Shown here: positions 16,771-30,570 of the stretch, piece after piece
Numbering within the stretch: position 1 is the first letter of the stretch
Layout: each line of letters begins with the position of its first letter
NCBI RefSeq assembly: GCF_013359595.1
Contig: NZ_JABFMP010000013.1
Span: 1-64,000 of the forward strand
Direction: 5' to 3'
DNA length: 64,000 bases
DNA from: Pseudomonas sp. C1C7
GTDB taxonomy: Bacteria > Pseudomonadota > Gammaproteobacteria > Pseudomonadales > Pseudomonadaceae
The notes under the pieces: generated by a model
Told to the model about the DNA's origin: nothing
What the model saw: only the letters and a program-made list of their open reading frames with translations
The model's database searches: none
Translations under genes and position numbers: made by a program

Positions 16771-18165
16771 TCAGACCTGCCCCTGCGCCCCTTCAAACCA
16801 CGCCAGCTTCTCGCGCAACTGCACCACTTCCCCCACGATCACCAGCGTCGGCGCATGCACTTCATGCTCCGCCACCAGTTTCGGCAGGTCCGCCAGTGTG
16901 CCGGTGAACACCCGCTGATTGACGGTGGTGCCCTGCTGGATCAAGGCCGCCGGGGTATCCGCGGCGCGACCGTGTTGAATCAGCTGTTCGCAGATGATCG
17001 GCAAGCCCACCAGGCCCATGTAGAACACCAGGGTCTGTGCCGGCGCCACCAGGTCCGCCCACGGCAGATCGGTGGAACCGTCCTTGAGGTGACCGGTGAC
17101 AAAACGCACCGATTGCGCGTAGTCGCGGTGAGTCAGCGGAATCCCGGCGTAAGCCGCGCAACCGCTGGCTGCCGTGATGCCTGGCACCACCTGGAACGGG
17201 ATGCCCTGGGCCGCCAGTTCCTCGATCTCTTCCCCGCCACGGCCGAAGATGAACGGATCACCGCCCTTCAACCGCACCACGCGCTTGCCCGCCTTGGCCA
17301 GATCCACCAGTTGCTGGTTGATCTGATCCTGCGGCACGGCGTGATCGGCGCGACGCTTGCCGACGTAAACCCGCTCGGCATCGCGACGGCACAGTTCGAG
17401 AATCGCCGGTGCCACCAGACGGTCGTACAGCACCACGTCGGCTTGTTGCATCAGGCGCAAGGCACGGAAAGTCAGCAAGTCAGGATCACCCGGACCTGCG
17501 CCCACCAGATACACCTCACCGGTAGCCACCGGTGCTTCGCCATCCACTTTCGCCTGCAACAGACGCTCGGCTTCGGCGCCCTGCCCGGCCAGTTGCCGGT
17601 CGGCAATGGGGCCCTGGAACACGTCTTCCCAGAACGCACGGCGCTGCTGCACGTCCGGGAACAGCTTCTTCACCTGATGACGGAAACGCGCCGCCAGACC
17701 GGCCAGTTGACCGTAGGTAGAAGGAATCCAGGTTTCAATCTTGGCGCGGATCAGGCGAGCCAGCACCGGCGCATCGCCACCGCTGGACACGGCAATGATC
17801 AGCGGCGAACGGTCGACGATCGCCGGGAAGATCACGCTGCACAGGGACGGCGCGTCAACCACGTTGACCGGCACGCAACGCCGATGGGCATCGGCGGACA
17901 CTTGCGCGTTGAGCGACTCGTCATCGGTGGCGGCAATGATCAGCCCGCAACCGTCCAGGTCTGCCTCGACGTAACCGCGCGGCACGCACTCGCCACCGCT
18001 GGCGGCAACCAGTTCGCGCAATTGCTGTTCGATTTGAGGTGCGACCACCCGCAGCAGCGCACCGGCATCGGCCAGCAGGCGAGATTTGCGCAAGGCAATC
18101 TCCCCCCCGCCGACGACCAACACACGACTGCCGCGCAGGTTATGGAAGAGCGGCAGATAGTCCAT
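16771..18165 (-). CDS. cysG: Siroheme synthase CysG, trifunctional
   Basis: The 464-residue protein fuses an N-terminal precorrin-2 dehydrogenase/ferrochelatase half (about 1-200; [27 protein letters not shown] with the NAD-binding GGGEIA) to a C-terminal uroporphyrinogen-III methyltransferase half (about 215-460; [50 protein letters not shown]). It makes siroheme for sulfite and nitrite reductases. Its ATG immediately follows the serS stop (TAA ATG), so the two are co-transcribed. Confidence 0.97.
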   Translation of the reverse strand: MDYLPLFHNLRGSRVLVVGGGEIALRKSRLLADAGALLRVVAPQIEQQLRELVAASGGECVPRGYVEADLDGCGLIIAATDDESLNAQVSADAHRRCVPVNVVDAPSLCSVIFPAIVDRSPLIIAVSSGGDAPVLARLIRAKIETWIPSTYGQLAGLAARFRHQVKKLFPDVQQRRAFWEDVFQGPIADRQLAGQGAEAERLLQAKVDGEAPVATGEVYLVGAGPGDPDLLTFRALRLMQQADVVLYDRLVAPAILELCRRDAERVYVGKRRADHAVPQDQINQQLVDLAKAGKRVVRLKGGDPFIFGRGGEEIEELAAQGIPFQVVPGITAASGCAAYAGIPLTHRDYAQSVRFVTGHLKDGSTDLPWADLVAPAQTLVFYMGLVGLPIICEQLIQHGRAADTPAALIQQGTTVNQRVFTGTLADLPKLVAEHEVHAPTLVIVGEVVQLREKLAWFEGAQGQV

Positions 18166-19458
<1,293 letters not shown>

Positions 19459-19461
19459 TTA

Positions 19462-19836
19462 TCAAAGTTTGGTCAGGGACAGGCCGGCCCAGGTGGCGAG
19501 CAGCCCGCCGAATACGCTGATGGCCGCGTAGCCCAGGGCCAGCGGCACTTGCCCGCTTTCCAGCAGACGCACCGTATCCAGTGAAAAGGATGAAAAAGTC
19601 GTCAGCCCTCCGAGGAAGCCGACGATCAACCCGGCACGTACCTCGAGCGGCACCTCCGGGCGAATCAAAAACAGACCGTATAGAACGCCGATCAGCAAAC
19701 AGCCCACGATATTAACGGCCAGCGTCGCGGTATAGAAGTGCCGCGGCCAATTCGCGTTGATCCAGTTACCCGTGGCGAAGCGCAACAGGGTGCCGGCCAT
19801 CCCGCCGACGGAAACAGCAATGATCAGGGGAACCAC
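19462..19836 (-). CDS. crcB: Fluoride exporter CrcB (Fluc)
   Basis: The 124-residue protein has four membrane spans and the signature [13 protein letters not shown] (about 75-87), with NIVGCLLIG in the second span. It forms dual-topology dimers exporting fluoride from the cytoplasm. Translation begins at GTG 19836, whose first base overlaps the rarA stop (TAGTG), with GGAG upstream. I see no fluoride riboswitch: the gene lies inside an operon with no leader. Confidence 0.93.
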   Translation of the reverse strand: MVPLIIAVSVGGMAGTLLRFATGNWINANWPRHFYTATLAVNIVGCLLIGVLYGLFLIRPEVPLEVRAGLIVGFLGGLTTFSSFSLDTVRLLESGQVPLALGYAAISVFGGLLATWAGLSLTKL

Positions 19837-21158
19837 TATTTTCTCCGCTGCCGGGGGCTTAGACGATCGAGTTGGGCCAGGTGGTTGAGCTTCTCGCCGA
19901 TCTTCAATTCCAGACCGCGAGGCACCGGCTGGTAGAACGGAATCGGGTCGAGTTCTTCCGGGAAATAGTCTTCACCGGCGGCGTAGGCGTCCGGTTCGTC
20001 GTGGGCGTAGCGGTATTCGTCGCCGTAGCCCAGCTGTTTCATCAGTTTGGTCGGCGCGTTGCGCAGGTGCAGCGGCACTTCCAGCGAGCCGTGCTCGGCG
20101 GCGGCGCGCAGCGCGGTCTTGAAGCCCATGTACACCGCGTTGCTTTTCGGTGCGCAGGCCAGATAAGTGATGGCCTGGGCCACCGCCAACTCGCCTTCGG
20201 GACTGCCCAGGCGCTCCTGCACTTCCCACGCCGCCAGGCACAGGCTCAGGGCGCGGGGGTCGGCGTTGCCGATGTCTTCGCTGGCCATGCGCACCACGCG
20301 CCGGGCCAGGTACAGCGGATCGCAACCGCCGTCGATCATCCGCGCAAACCAGTACAGCGCGCCGTCGGGATTGGAGCCACGCACCGATTTGTGCAGCGCG
20401 GAGATCTGGTCGTAGAAGGCTTCGCCGCCCTTGTCGAAACGGCGGCGGGTGTCGCCGAGCAGGCTTTGCAGCAGATCGACGCCCATCTCGCTGTTGTCTT
20501 CAGCCAGGTCCGAGGCGTTTTCCAGCAGGTTCAGCAAGCGCCGGCCATCGCCATCGGCAGCCGATAGCAGCATCTGGAAGCCTTCATCGCTGAGGGTCAG
20601 CTTGCGCTTGCCCAGGCCCCGCTCTTCGGTCAGCGCGCGGTGTACCAGTTTGCGCAGCGCCGTTTCGTCGAGGCTTTTGAGCACATAGACGCGGGCACGG
20701 GAAAGCAATGCATTGTTGAGCTCGAACGAGGGGTTTTCGGTGGTCGCGCCGATGAAAATCAGCGTGCCGTCTTCGACATAGGGCAGGAATGCGTCCTGCT
20801 GGGATTTGTTGAAGCGGTGCACTTCGTCGACGAACAGGATCGTGCGGCGGCCGTACTGGGCGGCCTGCTGCTTGGCGATTTCCACCGCCTGACGAATTTC
20901 CTTGACCCCCGCCAGCACCGCCGAGACCGTTTCGAAGTGCGCATCCGAGACTTCCGCCAGCAACCGCGCCAGGGTGGTCTTGCCCACACCGGGCGGTCCC
21001 CAGAAGATCATCGAATGCAGGGCACCCTGCTCCAGGGCTTCGCGCAAAGGCTTGCCGCGAGCCAGCACATGCTCCTGACCGACGTACTCGTCCAGATTGG
21101 TCGCACGCAAACGCGCGGCCAGTGGCTGGGAGATCGGGGCGCTGCGAAACAGGTCCAT
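19836..21158 (-). CDS. rarA: Replication-associated recombination protein A
   Basis: The 440-residue AAA+ ATPase (MgsA/RarA, related to the clamp loader) acts at stalled replication forks. Walker [17 protein letters not shown] and Walker [13 protein letters not shown] are visible, followed by sensor [21 protein letters not shown] and the C-terminal tetramerisation/winged-helix parts ([22 protein letters not shown]). The ATG at 21158 (MDLFRSAP) follows AAGG; a GTG one codon earlier also reads in frame. It is the middle gene of ftsK-lolA-rarA-crcB-serS-cysG. Confidence 0.96.
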   Translation of the reverse strand: MDLFRSAPISQPLAARLRATNLDEYVGQEHVLARGKPLREALEQGALHSMIFWGPPGVGKTTLARLLAEVSDAHFETVSAVLAGVKEIRQAVEIAKQQAAQYGRRTILFVDEVHRFNKSQQDAFLPYVEDGTLIFIGATTENPSFELNNALLSRARVYVLKSLDETALRKLVHRALTEERGLGKRKLTLSDEGFQMLLSAADGDGRRLLNLLENASDLAEDNSEMGVDLLQSLLGDTRRRFDKGGEAFYDQISALHKSVRGSNPDGALYWFARMIDGGCDPLYLARRVVRMASEDIGNADPRALSLCLAAWEVQERLGSPEGELAVAQAITYLACAPKSNAVYMGFKTALRAAAEHGSLEVPLHLRNAPTKLMKQLGYGDEYRYAHDEPDAYAAGEDYFPEELDPIPFYQPVPRGLELKIGEKLNHLAQLDRLSPRQRRK

Positions 21159-21213
21159 CACGTACCTTTGAAACCTCGATTGATTACTTCGCTTTCATGC
21201 CAGGCGCAAAACC

Positions 21214-21244
21214 TGTGGTGAGGGGGGGTTACCCCCTCACCACA
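21214..21244. repeat. GC-rich perfect hairpin between rarA and lolA
   Basis: TGTGGTGAGGGGG and CCCCCTCACCACA form a perfect 13-bp stem with a 5-base loop. The related string AAACCTGTGGTGAG also occurs near 7972, so this is a dispersed P. fluorescens palindrome rather than a unique site. On the minus strand it may attenuate transcription between lolA and rarA. Confidence 0.7.
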
Positions 21245-21274
21245 AAAGACCGATTGCAACAGGGGGGCCGCGTC

Positions 21275-21898
21275 TTATTCCTGAATCACGTCCGCCCCTT
21301 TCGGGATATCGAACTTGAACTTGGACGCCGGGATCGGTTCGTTGGCCTTCACGCCGGTGAACAGGATGTTGGTGCGCTGGCCGACGCTGTCGATCAGTTG
21401 CATATCATTGACCAGACCATTGCGGAACGACAGGCGCAGGCTGTCGAACAGGGTGTCCTTGGTTTTCGGCTTGAGGGTGAAGTCGATCACGCCGCCGGCT
21501 TCCTTGGCGCTGATGTCGAAGCTCTGGCTGATCTTGGACACGTCACCGGACAGCAACAGGGCCGGGGTCTGGGTCAGGCGTACGTCCAGCTTCTTGATGG
21601 TCGCCTGCTCCAGGTCCGGGTCCCACAGGGTGACCTTGGCGCCATCCGACACCACCAGTTGCTCCTGAGGCGCATCGGTGTGCCAGTAGAACAGGCCCGG
21701 GCGCTGCAGCGACATCTGCCCGGCGGTTTCCTGCAACTGGGTGCCGGTGCCGTCCAGGGTCAGCTGGGAGAAACGTGCGCTCAAGGTCTGGGATTTTTCC
21801 AGCAGTTGAGTCAGACGCGCCACGTCCTTGTCATCGGCGTGGGCCGAGAGGGTGGTCAAAGCCAGTACCGGCAGCAACAACATGCGGATCAGACGCAT
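21275..21898 (-). CDS. lolA: Outer-membrane lipoprotein carrier protein LolA
   Basis: The 207-residue periplasmic chaperone carries lipoproteins from the LolCDE complex to LolB. A signal peptide covers about residues 1-21 ([10 protein letters not shown]). The mature protein has the LolA pattern: [40 protein letters not shown] and [13 protein letters not shown] use ATG 21898 (MRLIRMLLL), which has a good AGGA site, rather than an in-frame ATG four codons upstream. It follows ftsK by 66 bases. Confidence 0.95.
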   Translation of the reverse strand: MRLIRMLLLPVLALTTLSAHADDKDVARLTQLLEKSQTLSARFSQLTLDGTGTQLQETAGQMSLQRPGLFYWHTDAPQEQLVVSDGAKVTLWDPDLEQATIKKLDVRLTQTPALLLSGDVSKISQSFDISAKEAGGVIDFTLKPKTKDTLFDSLRLSFRNGLVNDMQLIDSVGQRTNILFTGVKANEPIPASKFKFDIPKGADVIQE

Positions 21899-21964
21899 GG
21901 GAGTCCTCATAACATTCGTGGGAGTGCGGGTGGTGCCTGACGGCCCCACCCTTTCAAAATCCGG

Positions 21965-24373
21965 TCAGTCGCGCACCGGGCCAGGGGCCAGGACTTCACG
22001 CGAACCGTTGGTGTTCATTGCTGTCACGACCCCGGCCATTTCCATGGCTTCGATCATGCGCGCGGCGCGGTTGTAGCCGATCTTCAGCTTGCGCTGAACC
22101 GCGGAAATGGAAGCGCGGCGGCTTTCCAGAACGAACTGCACCGCCTCGTCATACAGCGCGTCAGCCTCGGGGTCGTCGCCTTCGCCACCGCCGCTGCTGC
22201 CTTCGAAACCGCTGCCCGCCTCTTCGACACCGTTGAGGATGTCATCGTTGTACTCAGGCGCTCCTCGCAGTTTCCAGGCTTCCACCACGCGATGCACTTC
22301 ATCGTCGGAAACGAACGCGCCGTGAACCCGGATCGGCAGGCTGGTGCCCGGCGGCATGTAGAGCATGTCACCGTGACCCAGCAGCTGTTCGGCGCCGCCC
22401 TGGTCGATGATGGTCCGCGAGTCGATCTTGCTCGATACCTGGAACGCCATGCGGGTCGGGATGTTGGCCTTGATCAGACCGGTGATCACATCCACCGATG
22501 GACGCTGGGTCGCGAGGATCAGGTGGATACCCGCCGCCCGCGCCTTCTGGGCGATACGGGCGATCAGTTCTTCTACCTTCTTGCCGACGATCATCATCAT
22601 GTCGGCGAATTCGTCGACCACCACAACGATGGTCGGCAGCTTGCTCAGCAATGGCGCTTCGTCGTGGATGCTTTCGCGCTTGTACAGCGGATCGCTCAAC
22701 GGCTCGCCGGCCTCGATGGCTTCCTTGACCTTGGCGTTGAAGCCCGACAGGTTCCGCACACCCAGCTTGGCCATCAGCTTGTAGCGCCGCTCCATCTCGG
22801 CAACGCTCCAGCGCAGGGCGTTGGCCGCGTCCTTCATGTCGGTGACCACCGGGCACAGCAGGTGCGGAATGCCTTCGTAGATCGACAGTTCGAGCATCTT
22901 CGGGTCGATCATGATCAGCTTGGCGTCGTCGGGACCTGACTTGAACAGGATCGACAGGATCATCGCGTTCACACCCACCGACTTACCGGAACCGGTGGTA
23001 CCGGCCACCAGCAGGTGAGGCATTTTCGCAAGGTCGGTGATGACCGGCTTGCCGCCGATGTCGTGACCCAGGGCCAGGGTGACCGGCGACTTGAAGTTGT
23101 CGTACTCGGGGGTCGACAGCACTTCGGAGAAGCGCACGATCTGCCGGTCTTCGTTGGGAATCTCGATACCGACGGTGGTCTTGCCCGGAATCACCTCGAC
23201 GACACGCACACTGGTCACGGCCAGGGAACGCGCCAGGTCCTTGGCGAGGTTGGCGATGCGGCTGACCTTGACCCCGGCCGCCGGCTGGATTTCGTAACGG
23301 GTAATCACCGGACCCGGGTGGATCGAATCCACGGTGACTTCGACGCCGAACTCCTTGAGCTTGATTTCCAGCAGGTGGCCGACGGCGGCCAGGGACTCCG
23401 GCGAGTAATTGAGTTGTTTCTTTTCCGCAGGATCGAGAATCGAGATCGGCGGCAAGGTGCCTTCCACGGCGCTGTCGACGAACAATGGCGCCTGTTTCTC
23501 TTTCTCCACGCGCTTGCTCGGTGCAGGCGGCTTGACCGGTGCCGGGGCGATGACCGGCGGCACCTGCTTCTCGCGCTCGGACATGTGCTTGCTCAGGGCC
23601 TGCTCACGCTCGATCAAACGTTCCTTGACCTTGGCCTGCTCGCGCTTGTCGGTAACGGTCGGTGCGACCACTTCATGCACGCGATCGTCGACTTCGCGCA
23701 ATTGCGCGACCAGCTGCTTGCGCTCGGTACGGGCCGCCCACCAGCGATTGGCGGCGCCCTGGAAGACTTCGAACAGGTCGAGGGTAATCTTGCCGGTGAC
23801 GTCCATCACCTTGAACCACGACAGGTCGGTGAACACCGTCAGGCCGAACAGGAACAGGGCAATGAACAACAGCGTGCTGCCCTGGATATTCAGGGCGTTG
23901 CGGGCCAGATCCCCCAAACTTTCGCCCAGCGCACCGCCAGCCCCGGCGGGCAGGCCGGTCGCGGCATGGAAATGAATATGCGCCAGGGCGGCGCCGGACA
24001 GGACCAGGAACACCAGTCCGATCAGGCGCCAGGAGAACAGCCAGCCGCTCCACTGCCACGGCTCGTGGCGTTGACGGAAGATCTGATAGGCCTTGATCGC
24101 CAGCAACAACGGGAAGATGTAAGCGAAGTAACCCAGCACCATGAACAGGATGTCGGCACTGTAGGAGCCCGCCGGGCCGCCGAAATTCTGCACGTCGTCG
24201 ATCTTGCTGTTATGGCTCCAGCCCGGATCGTCCTTGCCGTAGGTCAGCAAGGCCATCATCAGGAACAGGCACAACGCACCGATGGCGATCAATGCACCTT
24301 CCTTGAGCCGGTAGTGCAAGTGCTGGCGCCAGAGCGGGACGACTGTCTTGGGTGCTTCGGTGGATTTCTTCAA
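21965..24373 (-). CDS. ftsK: DNA translocase FtsK
   Basis: The 802-residue septal DNA pump has four to five N-terminal membrane spans (about 25-200), a short linker, and a motor domain with Walker [15 protein letters not shown] and Walker [15 protein letters not shown]. The C-terminal gamma winged helix ([29 protein letters not shown]) reads KOPS orientation and activates XerD. It begins at TTG 24373, with AGGAA ten bases upstream; no ATG is available near the conserved N terminus MKKSTEAPK. It is divergent from trxB and heads the minus-strand cluster. Confidence 0.97.
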   Translation of the reverse strand: MKKSTEAPKTVVPLWRQHLHYRLKEGALIAIGALCLFLMMALLTYGKDDPGWSHNSKIDDVQNFGGPAGSYSADILFMVLGYFAYIFPLLLAIKAYQIFRQRHEPWQWSGWLFSWRLIGLVFLVLSGAALAHIHFHAATGLPAGAGGALGESLGDLARNALNIQGSTLLFIALFLFGLTVFTDLSWFKVMDVTGKITLDLFEVFQGAANRWWAARTERKQLVAQLREVDDRVHEVVAPTVTDKREQAKVKERLIEREQALSKHMSEREKQVPPVIAPAPVKPPAPSKRVEKEKQAPLFVDSAVEGTLPPISILDPAEKKQLNYSPESLAAVGHLLEIKLKEFGVEVTVDSIHPGPVITRYEIQPAAGVKVSRIANLAKDLARSLAVTSVRVVEVIPGKTTVGIEIPNEDRQIVRFSEVLSTPEYDNFKSPVTLALGHDIGGKPVITDLAKMPHLLVAGTTGSGKSVGVNAMILSILFKSGPDDAKLIMIDPKMLELSIYEGIPHLLCPVVTDMKDAANALRWSVAEMERRYKLMAKLGVRNLSGFNAKVKEAIEAGEPLSDPLYKRESIHDEAPLLSKLPTIVVVVDEFADMMMIVGKKVEELIARIAQKARAAGIHLILATQRPSVDVITGLIKANIPTRMAFQVSSKIDSRTIIDQGGAEQLLGHGDMLYMPPGTSLPIRVHGAFVSDDEVHRVVEAWKLRGAPEYNDDILNGVEEAGSGFEGSSGGGEGDDPEADALYDEAVQFVLESRRASISAVQRKLKIGYNRAARMIEAMEMAGVVTAMNTNGSREVLAPGPVRD

Positions 24374-25648
<1,275 letters not shown>

Positions 25649-25710
25649 CGGCACACTGGTGGCGGGCTCAAGACCCGCCACCGCCCTCCCCTTCTGCAAG
25701 CCCGGACGCC

Positions 25711-26391
25711 ATGCTGACTTGGTTACAACGCAATTCCCTGACTTTCCCGCCGCTGGAAAAAGCCATGCGCGACCCCAACGGCTTGCTGGCTGCTGGCGGC
25801 GATCTGTCCGCTGATCGGTTGATCCAGGCTTACCGCCACGGCTGCTTCCCCTGGTTTTCCGAAGGCCAGCCGATTCTCTGGTGGTCGCCTGACCCGCGCA
25901 CCGTTCTGTTTCCCGACGAACTGCATGTTTCCCGCAGCCTGAACAAATTGCTGCGCCAACAACGCTATCAAGTGACCTTCGACCGGGATTTCGCCGCCGT
26001 CATCCGCGCCTGCGCCGCGCCACGGGAATACGCCGACGGCACCTGGATCACCGAAGCCATGCAGGATGCCTACCTGCAACTGCACAAGCGCGGTTACGCG
26101 CATTCGGTGGAAGTCTGGGACCAGGGCGTGCTCGTCGGCGGCCTGTATGGCCTGGCGATGGGGCAGCTGTTTTTCGGTGAGTCGATGTTCAGCCGCGCCG
26201 ACAATGCCTCCAAATTCGGCTTCGCGACACTGGTACGCCACCTCAAGGAATCGGGCTTCGTGCTGATCGACTGCCAGATGCCGACCGATCATCTGCACAG
26301 CCTGGGCGCACGGTCGATTCCCCGCAGCGCATTCGCCGGCTACCTGGCGCAGTATCTGGATCGGCCCAACCGCGCCACCTGGGTTTGCTGA
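25711..26391 (+). CDS. aat: Leucyl/phenylalanyl-tRNA--protein transferase
   Basis: The 226-residue enzyme attaches Leu or Phe from aminoacyl-tRNA to proteins with N-terminal Lys or Arg, creating N-degrons for ClpS/ClpAP. Family blocks seen: [52 protein letters not shown] and [16 protein letters not shown]. The ATG at 25711 has only a weak Shine-Dalgarno sequence. The partner enzymes are all within 5 kb (bpt, clpS, clpA). Confidence 0.97.
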   Translation: MLTWLQRNSLTFPPLEKAMRDPNGLLAAGGDLSADRLIQAYRHGCFPWFSEGQPILWWSPDPRTVLFPDELHVSRSLNKLLRQQRYQVTFDRDFAAVIRACAAPREYADGTWITEAMQDAYLQLHKRGYAHSVEVWDQGVLVGGLYGLAMGQLFFGESMFSRADNASKFGFATLVRHLKESGFVLIDCQMPTDHLHSLGARSIPRSAFAGYLAQYLDRPNRATWVC

Positions 26392-26412
26392 GCGACTTTC
26401 CCCAGCGTGGCT

Positions 26413-26504
26413 TACAATTAGGGGGCGTTCTGTATTAGTTTCCCCACCGCGCCGGGTCTGCTTTAAGGCGACAACGCGCAGGGGAAACCAATACAGAACG
26501 CCCC
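26413..26504 (+). promoter_or_regulatory. Long hairpin behind a -10-like element, upstream of bpt
   Basis: Arms at 26422-26445 and 26481-26504 are 24 bases each and complementary except for one A/C-type position that can be a wobble in RNA (GGGGCGTTCTGTATTAGTTT against GGGGCGTTCTGTATTGGTTT on the inverse strand, then CCCC). The loop is 35 bases. A TACAAT element at 26413-26418 would start a transcript almost exactly at the first arm. The stem ends 29 bases before the bpt start. No T tract follows. It does not resemble the REP families in this window. Leader, small RNA or mobile palindrome are all possible. Confidence 0.55.
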
Positions 26505-26533
26505 TACTCAAAAGCTTATCCCGAGGGTTGATC

Positions 26534-27241
26534 ATGACCGAGTTGGCGCGTTTGAAGTTCTATGCCACTCAGCCCCACTCTTGCAGCTATCTGCCTGAGG
26601 AGCAGGCCACCACCCTGTTCCTCGATCCCAGCCAGCCCATGGATGTGCATGTCTATGCAGACCTGTCGGAAATGGGTTTTCGTCGCAGTGGCGACCATCT
26701 GTATCGACCTCATTGCCAGAACTGCAATGCGTGCGTACCGGCGCGCATCCCTGTGGCGCAATTTGCGCCCAACCGCCAGCAGAAACGCATTTTCAAGCGC
26801 AATGCCGACTTGCAGGTTCGCCCGGCCAGGCCGGGTTTCACTGAAGAGTACTTCGACCTTTACCAGCGTTACATCGAACAGCGGCACGCCGACGGCGACA
26901 TGTACCCGCCCAGCCGCGATCAGTTTTCGACCTTCCTGGTGCGCGACCTGCCGTTTTCGCGCTTCTATGAATTCCGCCTTGATGGCCGGCTGGTGGCGAT
27001 TGCCGTCACCGACCTTCTGCCGAACGGTCTGTCGGCGGTTTACACCTTCTATGAACCCGAAGAAGAACGACGCAGCCTGGGGCGATTCGCCATTCTCTGG
27101 CAGATTGCCGAGGCCCGGCGCCTGGGGCTGGAAGCGGTCTATCTGGGCTACTGGATCAAAAACTGCAAAAAAATGAGCTACAAGACCCAATATCGCCCTA
27201 TCGAGCTGCTGGTAAACCAGCGCTGGGTTGTTTTGAACTAG
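26534..27241 (+). CDS. bpt: Leucyl-tRNA--protein transferase Bpt (arginyltransferase-like)
   Basis: The 235-residue protein transfers Leu to N-terminal Asp or Glu, a second N-degron-creating activity. The N-terminal cysteine pattern HSCSYL plus [14 protein letters not shown], and the C-terminal [20 protein letters not shown], identify the ATE/Bpt family. The ATG at 26534 is preceded by CGAGGG; a TTG two codons upstream also reads in frame. Older annotations call it arginyl-tRNA-protein transferase (ate), but the bacterial enzymes use leucine. Confidence 0.93.
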   Translation: MTELARLKFYATQPHSCSYLPEEQATTLFLDPSQPMDVHVYADLSEMGFRRSGDHLYRPHCQNCNACVPARIPVAQFAPNRQQKRIFKRNADLQVRPARPGFTEEYFDLYQRYIEQRHADGDMYPPSRDQFSTFLVRDLPFSRFYEFRLDGRLVAIAVTDLLPNGLSAVYTFYEPEEERRSLGRFAILWQIAEARRLGLEAVYLGYWIKNCKKMSYKTQYRPIELLVNQRWVVLN

Positions 27242-27353
27242 CACAGCCCTTTAAACCCCTTGGCTTGCCCCCTACTTTTCGGGCACAATGCACGCCGCTT
27301 TTGCCTGGCGCAGTTGCACCGGGCCATTCACTGGACACCGAGGGCTTTACTGC

Positions 27354-27572
27354 ATGTCGAAAGAAGACAGCTTCGAAATGGAAGGCACTGTCGTCGACAC
27401 CCTGCCAAACACCATGTTTCGCGTGGAATTGGAAAATGGGCACGTCGTTACCGCGCATATCTCCGGCAAGATGCGCAAGAACTACATTCGTATTCTTACC
27501 GGTGACAAAGTGCGCGTCGAGCTGACGCCCTATGACTTGAGCAAAGGGCGTATCACTTACCGCGCTCGCTAA
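27354..27572 (+). CDS. infA: Translation initiation factor IF-1
   Basis: The 72-residue S1/OB-fold protein, [20 protein letters not shown] and [20 protein letters not shown], is standard IF-1 length. It blocks the ribosomal A site during initiation. The ATG at 27354 gives the canonical N terminus. A strong terminator follows 17 bases after the stop. Confidence 0.97.
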
Positions 27573-27588
27573 GCAAGTCAATACAAGA

Positions 27589-27613
27589 CGCCCGGCTGAT
27601 GCCGGGCGTTTTT
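27589..27613 (+). terminator. Intrinsic terminator of infA
   Basis: CGCCCGGC-TGAT-GCCGGGCG is a perfect 8-bp stem with a 4-base loop, followed by TTTTT. Confidence 0.9.
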
Positions 27614-27649
27614 GTTTGTCTGCGATTTGACTTGCTCTCTCTACATGAT

Positions 27650-27674
27650 CGTTCCCACGCTCCGTGTGGGAACG
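27650..27674. repeat. GTTCCCACGC-type palindrome
   Basis: CGTTCCCACG-CTCCG-TGTGGGAACG is a near-perfect hairpin of a second dispersed Pseudomonas repeat family. It is followed by CTCAACGGACGCTCCGCGTTC, typical of the same family. Confidence 0.7.
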
Positions 27675-27712
27675 CCTCAACGGACGCTCCGCGTTCGGCT
27701 CTGGACCGCTCA

Positions 27713-27807
27713 CCTGCAGGAGCCGAGCTTGCTCGCGATGACGGACTGACGGCCAACATTGATGTCGACTGTCAGGTCGCTATCGCGAGCAAGCTCGGCT
27801 CCTACAG
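27713..27807. repeat. REPIN, GAGCTTGCTCGCGA type
   Basis: CTGCAGGAGCCGAGCTTGCT (27714-27733, continuing CGCGAT) and the inverse copy ATCGCGAGCAAGCTCGGCTC (27782-27801, continuing CTACAG) form a REPIN in the 313-base infA-clpA gap. That gap otherwise holds only two terminators and the neighbouring palindrome. Confidence 0.85.
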
Positions 27808-27842
27808 GGTATGGGTTGTGTTTCGGATTCAACGGACAACAA

Positions 27843-27864
27843 AAAGGCGCCAATCGGCGCCTTT
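27843..27864. terminator. Bidirectional terminator at the end of clpA
   Basis: AAAGGCGCC-AATC-GGCGCCTTT is a perfect 9-bp stem with A-rich and T-rich flanks on both sides. It ends clpA on the minus strand and backs up infA on the plus strand. Confidence 0.85.
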
Positions 27865-27885
27865 CTGTTTTGTTGCGGTTTAACG

Positions 27886-30156
27886 TCAGGCCATTTCAGC
27901 CGTGGTCTCGAAGTCGAAGGTCAGTTCGCCGTCCTTGATGTCGATGTGTACCACACCGCCATGTTCGGCCAGCTCGCCAAAGAGAATCTCCTCCGCCAAT
28001 GGACGCTTGATCTTGTCCTGGATCAGGCGGGCCATGGGTCGAGCCCCCATCATCGCGTCGTAACCACCGGCCGCCAGCCAGCTGCGAGCAGCATCGGTGA
28101 CTTCCAGCAATACGCGCTTGTCTTCCAGTTGTGCCTGAAGTTCGATAAGGAACTTGTCCACCACGCTCTTGATGACTTCATGGCTGAGGCGGCCGAACTG
28201 GATGATGGTATCCAGACGGTTGCGGAACTCAGGCGTGAAGCTCTTCTTGATCACTTCCATCGCATCGGAAGAGTGATCCTGCAGCGTGAAGCCGATCGAA
28301 GCACGTGCCGCGGTTTCCGCACCGGCGTTGGTCGTCATGATGACGATCACGTTACGGAAGTCCGCCTTGCGCCCGTTGTTGTCGGTCAGCGTACCGTGGT
28401 CCATGACCTGCAGCAGCAGGTTGAAGACTTCCGGATGCGCCTTCTCGATTTCATCGAGCAGCAGCACGCAGTGCGGTTGCTTGGTGATGGCTTCGGTAAG
28501 CAGACCGCCCTGGTCGAACCCGACATAACCTGGAGGCGCACCGATCAGACGCGATACGGTGTGGCGCTCCATGTACTCGGACATGTCGAAGCGAACCAGC
28601 TCGACACCCAGCGCCTTGGCCAGTTGCCGCGCCGCCTCGGTCTTGCCGACACCGGTAGGGCCTGCGAACAGGAACGAACCGACCGGCTTGTCCGGCGACT
28701 TGAGGCCCGCACGAGACAGCTTGATCGCGGTCGCCAGCGAATCGATCGCCGCATCCTGACCGAACACGGTCAGTTTCAGGTCGCGCTCGAGGTTACGCAG
28801 CAGTTCCTTATCGGAACTGGTGACGTGTTTTGGCGGAATCCGCGCGATTTTCGCGACGATGTCCTCGACCTGAGGGACATCGATGCGCTTCACGCGCTTC
28901 TCGGCCGGTTGCAGACGCTGGAAGGCGCCCGCCTCGTCGATCACGTCGATGGCCTTGTCCGGCATGTGCCGGTCATTGATGTAGCGCGACGCCAGTTCGG
29001 CGGCGGCACGCAGGGCCTCATCGCTGTACTCGATGTTGTGGTGGGTTTCGAACCGCCCTTTCAGGCCGCGCAGGATGCCGATGGTGTCTTCCACCGAAGG
29101 CTCTGTCACATCGACCTTCTGGAAGCGCCGTGCCAGCGCACGATCCTTCTCGAAGATGCCGCGGAATTCCTGGAAGGTGGTCGAGCCGATGCAACGGATA
29201 TCACCGGAGGACAGCAGCGGCTTGAGCAGGTTCGAGGCATCCATGACGCCCCCGGACGCGGCACCCGCACCGATGATGGTGTGGATCTCGTCGATGAACA
29301 GGATGGCCTGCGGGCGCTTTTTCAGCTCGTTGAGCAGCGCCTTGAAGCGCTTCTCGAAATCACCGCGGTACTTGGTGCCGGCGAGCAGCGCACCCAGATC
29401 CAGTGAATAAACGACGCTGTTGCTCAGCAGGTCAGGCACCTGGTTGTCGACAATGCGTTTGGCCAGGCCTTCGGCAATCGCGGTTTTACCCACGCCTGCC
29501 TCGCCCACCAGCAGCGGATTGTTCTTGCGACGACGCGCCAGGATCTGCGCAACGCGCTCGACTTCCAGCTCACGACCCACCAATGGGTCGATACGCCCTT
29601 GGCGCGCGAGCTCATTGAGGTTGCTGGCATAGGCATCCAGAGGATTGCTTGAAGAAGAAGACTCGCCGCCCTCGTCGTCCTGCATATCTTGTTCGCCCTC
29701 GGAGTGATCGCCGTGCCCTGGCACCTTGGAGATGCCGTGGGCGATGTAGTTGACGACATCGATACGGGCAACGCTCTGCTGTTTCAACAGGAACACTGCC
29801 TGACTCTCTTGCTCACTGAAGATAGCGACCAGCACGTTGGCGCCAGTCACTTCGCGTTTGCCCGAGCTCTGTACGTGAAACACAGCACGCTGCAGCACAC
29901 GCTGGAAGCCCAGGGTTGGCTGGGTTTCGCGATCTTCGTCATGCACGGGGATCAATGGCGTGGTGGAGTCGATGAACTCCTGCAGGTCATGCTTGAGTTT
30001 GTCGAGGTTTGCGCCGCACGCACGCAAAACGGTGGCGGCAGCCTCATTATCCAATAGGGCCAGCAGGAGATGCTCGACGGTCATGAATTCATGACGCTTC
30101 GAACGTGCCTCCTTGAAGGCAAGATTGAGGGTGACTTCGAGCTCGCGGTTTAACAT
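27886..30156 (-). CDS. clpA: ATP-dependent Clp protease ATP-binding subunit ClpA
   Basis: The 756-residue double AAA+ unfoldase feeds substrates to ClpP. Order of domains: Clp N-domain with two repeats (about 1-145, docking site for ClpS), first AAA module (Walker [14 protein letters not shown]), second module ([15 protein letters not shown]) and C-terminal D2-small domain. An acidic serine-rich linker ([18 protein letters not shown]) follows the N-domain. The start has AGGTGA upstream. It lies 30 bases after clpS and is co-transcribed with it. Confidence 0.97.
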   Translation of the reverse strand: MLNRELEVTLNLAFKEARSKRHEFMTVEHLLLALLDNEAAATVLRACGANLDKLKHDLQEFIDSTTPLIPVHDEDRETQPTLGFQRVLQRAVFHVQSSGKREVTGANVLVAIFSEQESQAVFLLKQQSVARIDVVNYIAHGISKVPGHGDHSEGEQDMQDDEGGESSSSSNPLDAYASNLNELARQGRIDPLVGRELEVERVAQILARRRKNNPLLVGEAGVGKTAIAEGLAKRIVDNQVPDLLSNSVVYSLDLGALLAGTKYRGDFEKRFKALLNELKKRPQAILFIDEIHTIIGAGAASGGVMDASNLLKPLLSSGDIRCIGSTTFQEFRGIFEKDRALARRFQKVDVTEPSVEDTIGILRGLKGRFETHHNIEYSDEALRAAAELASRYINDRHMPDKAIDVIDEAGAFQRLQPAEKRVKRIDVPQVEDIVAKIARIPPKHVTSSDKELLRNLERDLKLTVFGQDAAIDSLATAIKLSRAGLKSPDKPVGSFLFAGPTGVGKTEAARQLAKALGVELVRFDMSEYMERHTVSRLIGAPPGYVGFDQGGLLTEAITKQPHCVLLLDEIEKAHPEVFNLLLQVMDHGTLTDNNGRKADFRNVIVIMTTNAGAETAARASIGFTLQDHSSDAMEVIKKSFTPEFRNRLDTIIQFGRLSHEVIKSVVDKFLIELQAQLEDKRVLLEVTDAARSWLAAGGYDAMMGARPMARLIQDKIKRPLAEEILFGELAEHGGVVHIDIKDGELTFDFETTAEMA

Positions 30157-30186
30157 AGCTTCACCTCATACCCAAGTGTCCGGCGA

Positions 30187-30570
30187 TTAACCGTCCTTCT
30201 CGATTTCACAGAGTAGCGGATGCTGGCTTTCCCTGGCGTATTGGTTGACCTGCATGGCCTTGGTCTCGGCGATGTCGCGGGTAAACACTCCACATACTGC
30301 CCGTCCTTCGGTATGGACGGCCAGCATGACCTTGGTCGCCAGCTCGCGATTCAGGTTAAAAAACACCTCGAGCACTTCGACGACGAAATCCATCGGTGTG
30401 TAGTCATCATTAAACAAAACCACCTTGTACATCGGCGGCGCCTGTAAAGCAGGCTTGGCCTCCTGAACAGCAATGCCTGCGGAATCGTCGTCGTGTTCCT
30501 CCGGGTGGTCCTTTTGGAGAAACGGGCGATCCTGATTGAATGTTAGTCGAATCTGGCTGATTGCATGCAT
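30187..30570 (-). CDS. clpS: ATP-dependent Clp protease adaptor ClpS
   Basis: The 127-residue adaptor recognises N-degron residues (Leu, Phe, Tyr, Trp) and delivers substrates to ClpA. The pocket-forming sequence is [21 protein letters not shown], followed by [23 protein letters not shown]. The N-terminal arm (about 45 residues) is a little longer than in E. coli, as is usual in Pseudomonas. It is first gene of clpS-clpA and divergent from cspD. Confidence 0.96.
   Translation of the reverse strand: MHAISQIRLTFNQDRPFLQKDHPEEHDDDSAGIAVQEAKPALQAPPMYKVVLFNDDYTPMDFVVEVLEVFFNLNRELATKVMLAVHTEGRAVCGVFTRDIAETKAMQVNQYARESQHPLLCEIEKDG

Noticed and set aside
19462..19836. Fluoride riboswitch before crcB
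   Set aside because: crcB starts on the last base of the rarA coding region, leaving no leader in which the RNA could fold.
27573..27885. tRNA gene between infA and clpA
   Set aside because: I looked because a tRNA-Ser lies near infA in enterics. The gap has only terminators and REP palindromes, with no T-loop sequence or cloverleaf.
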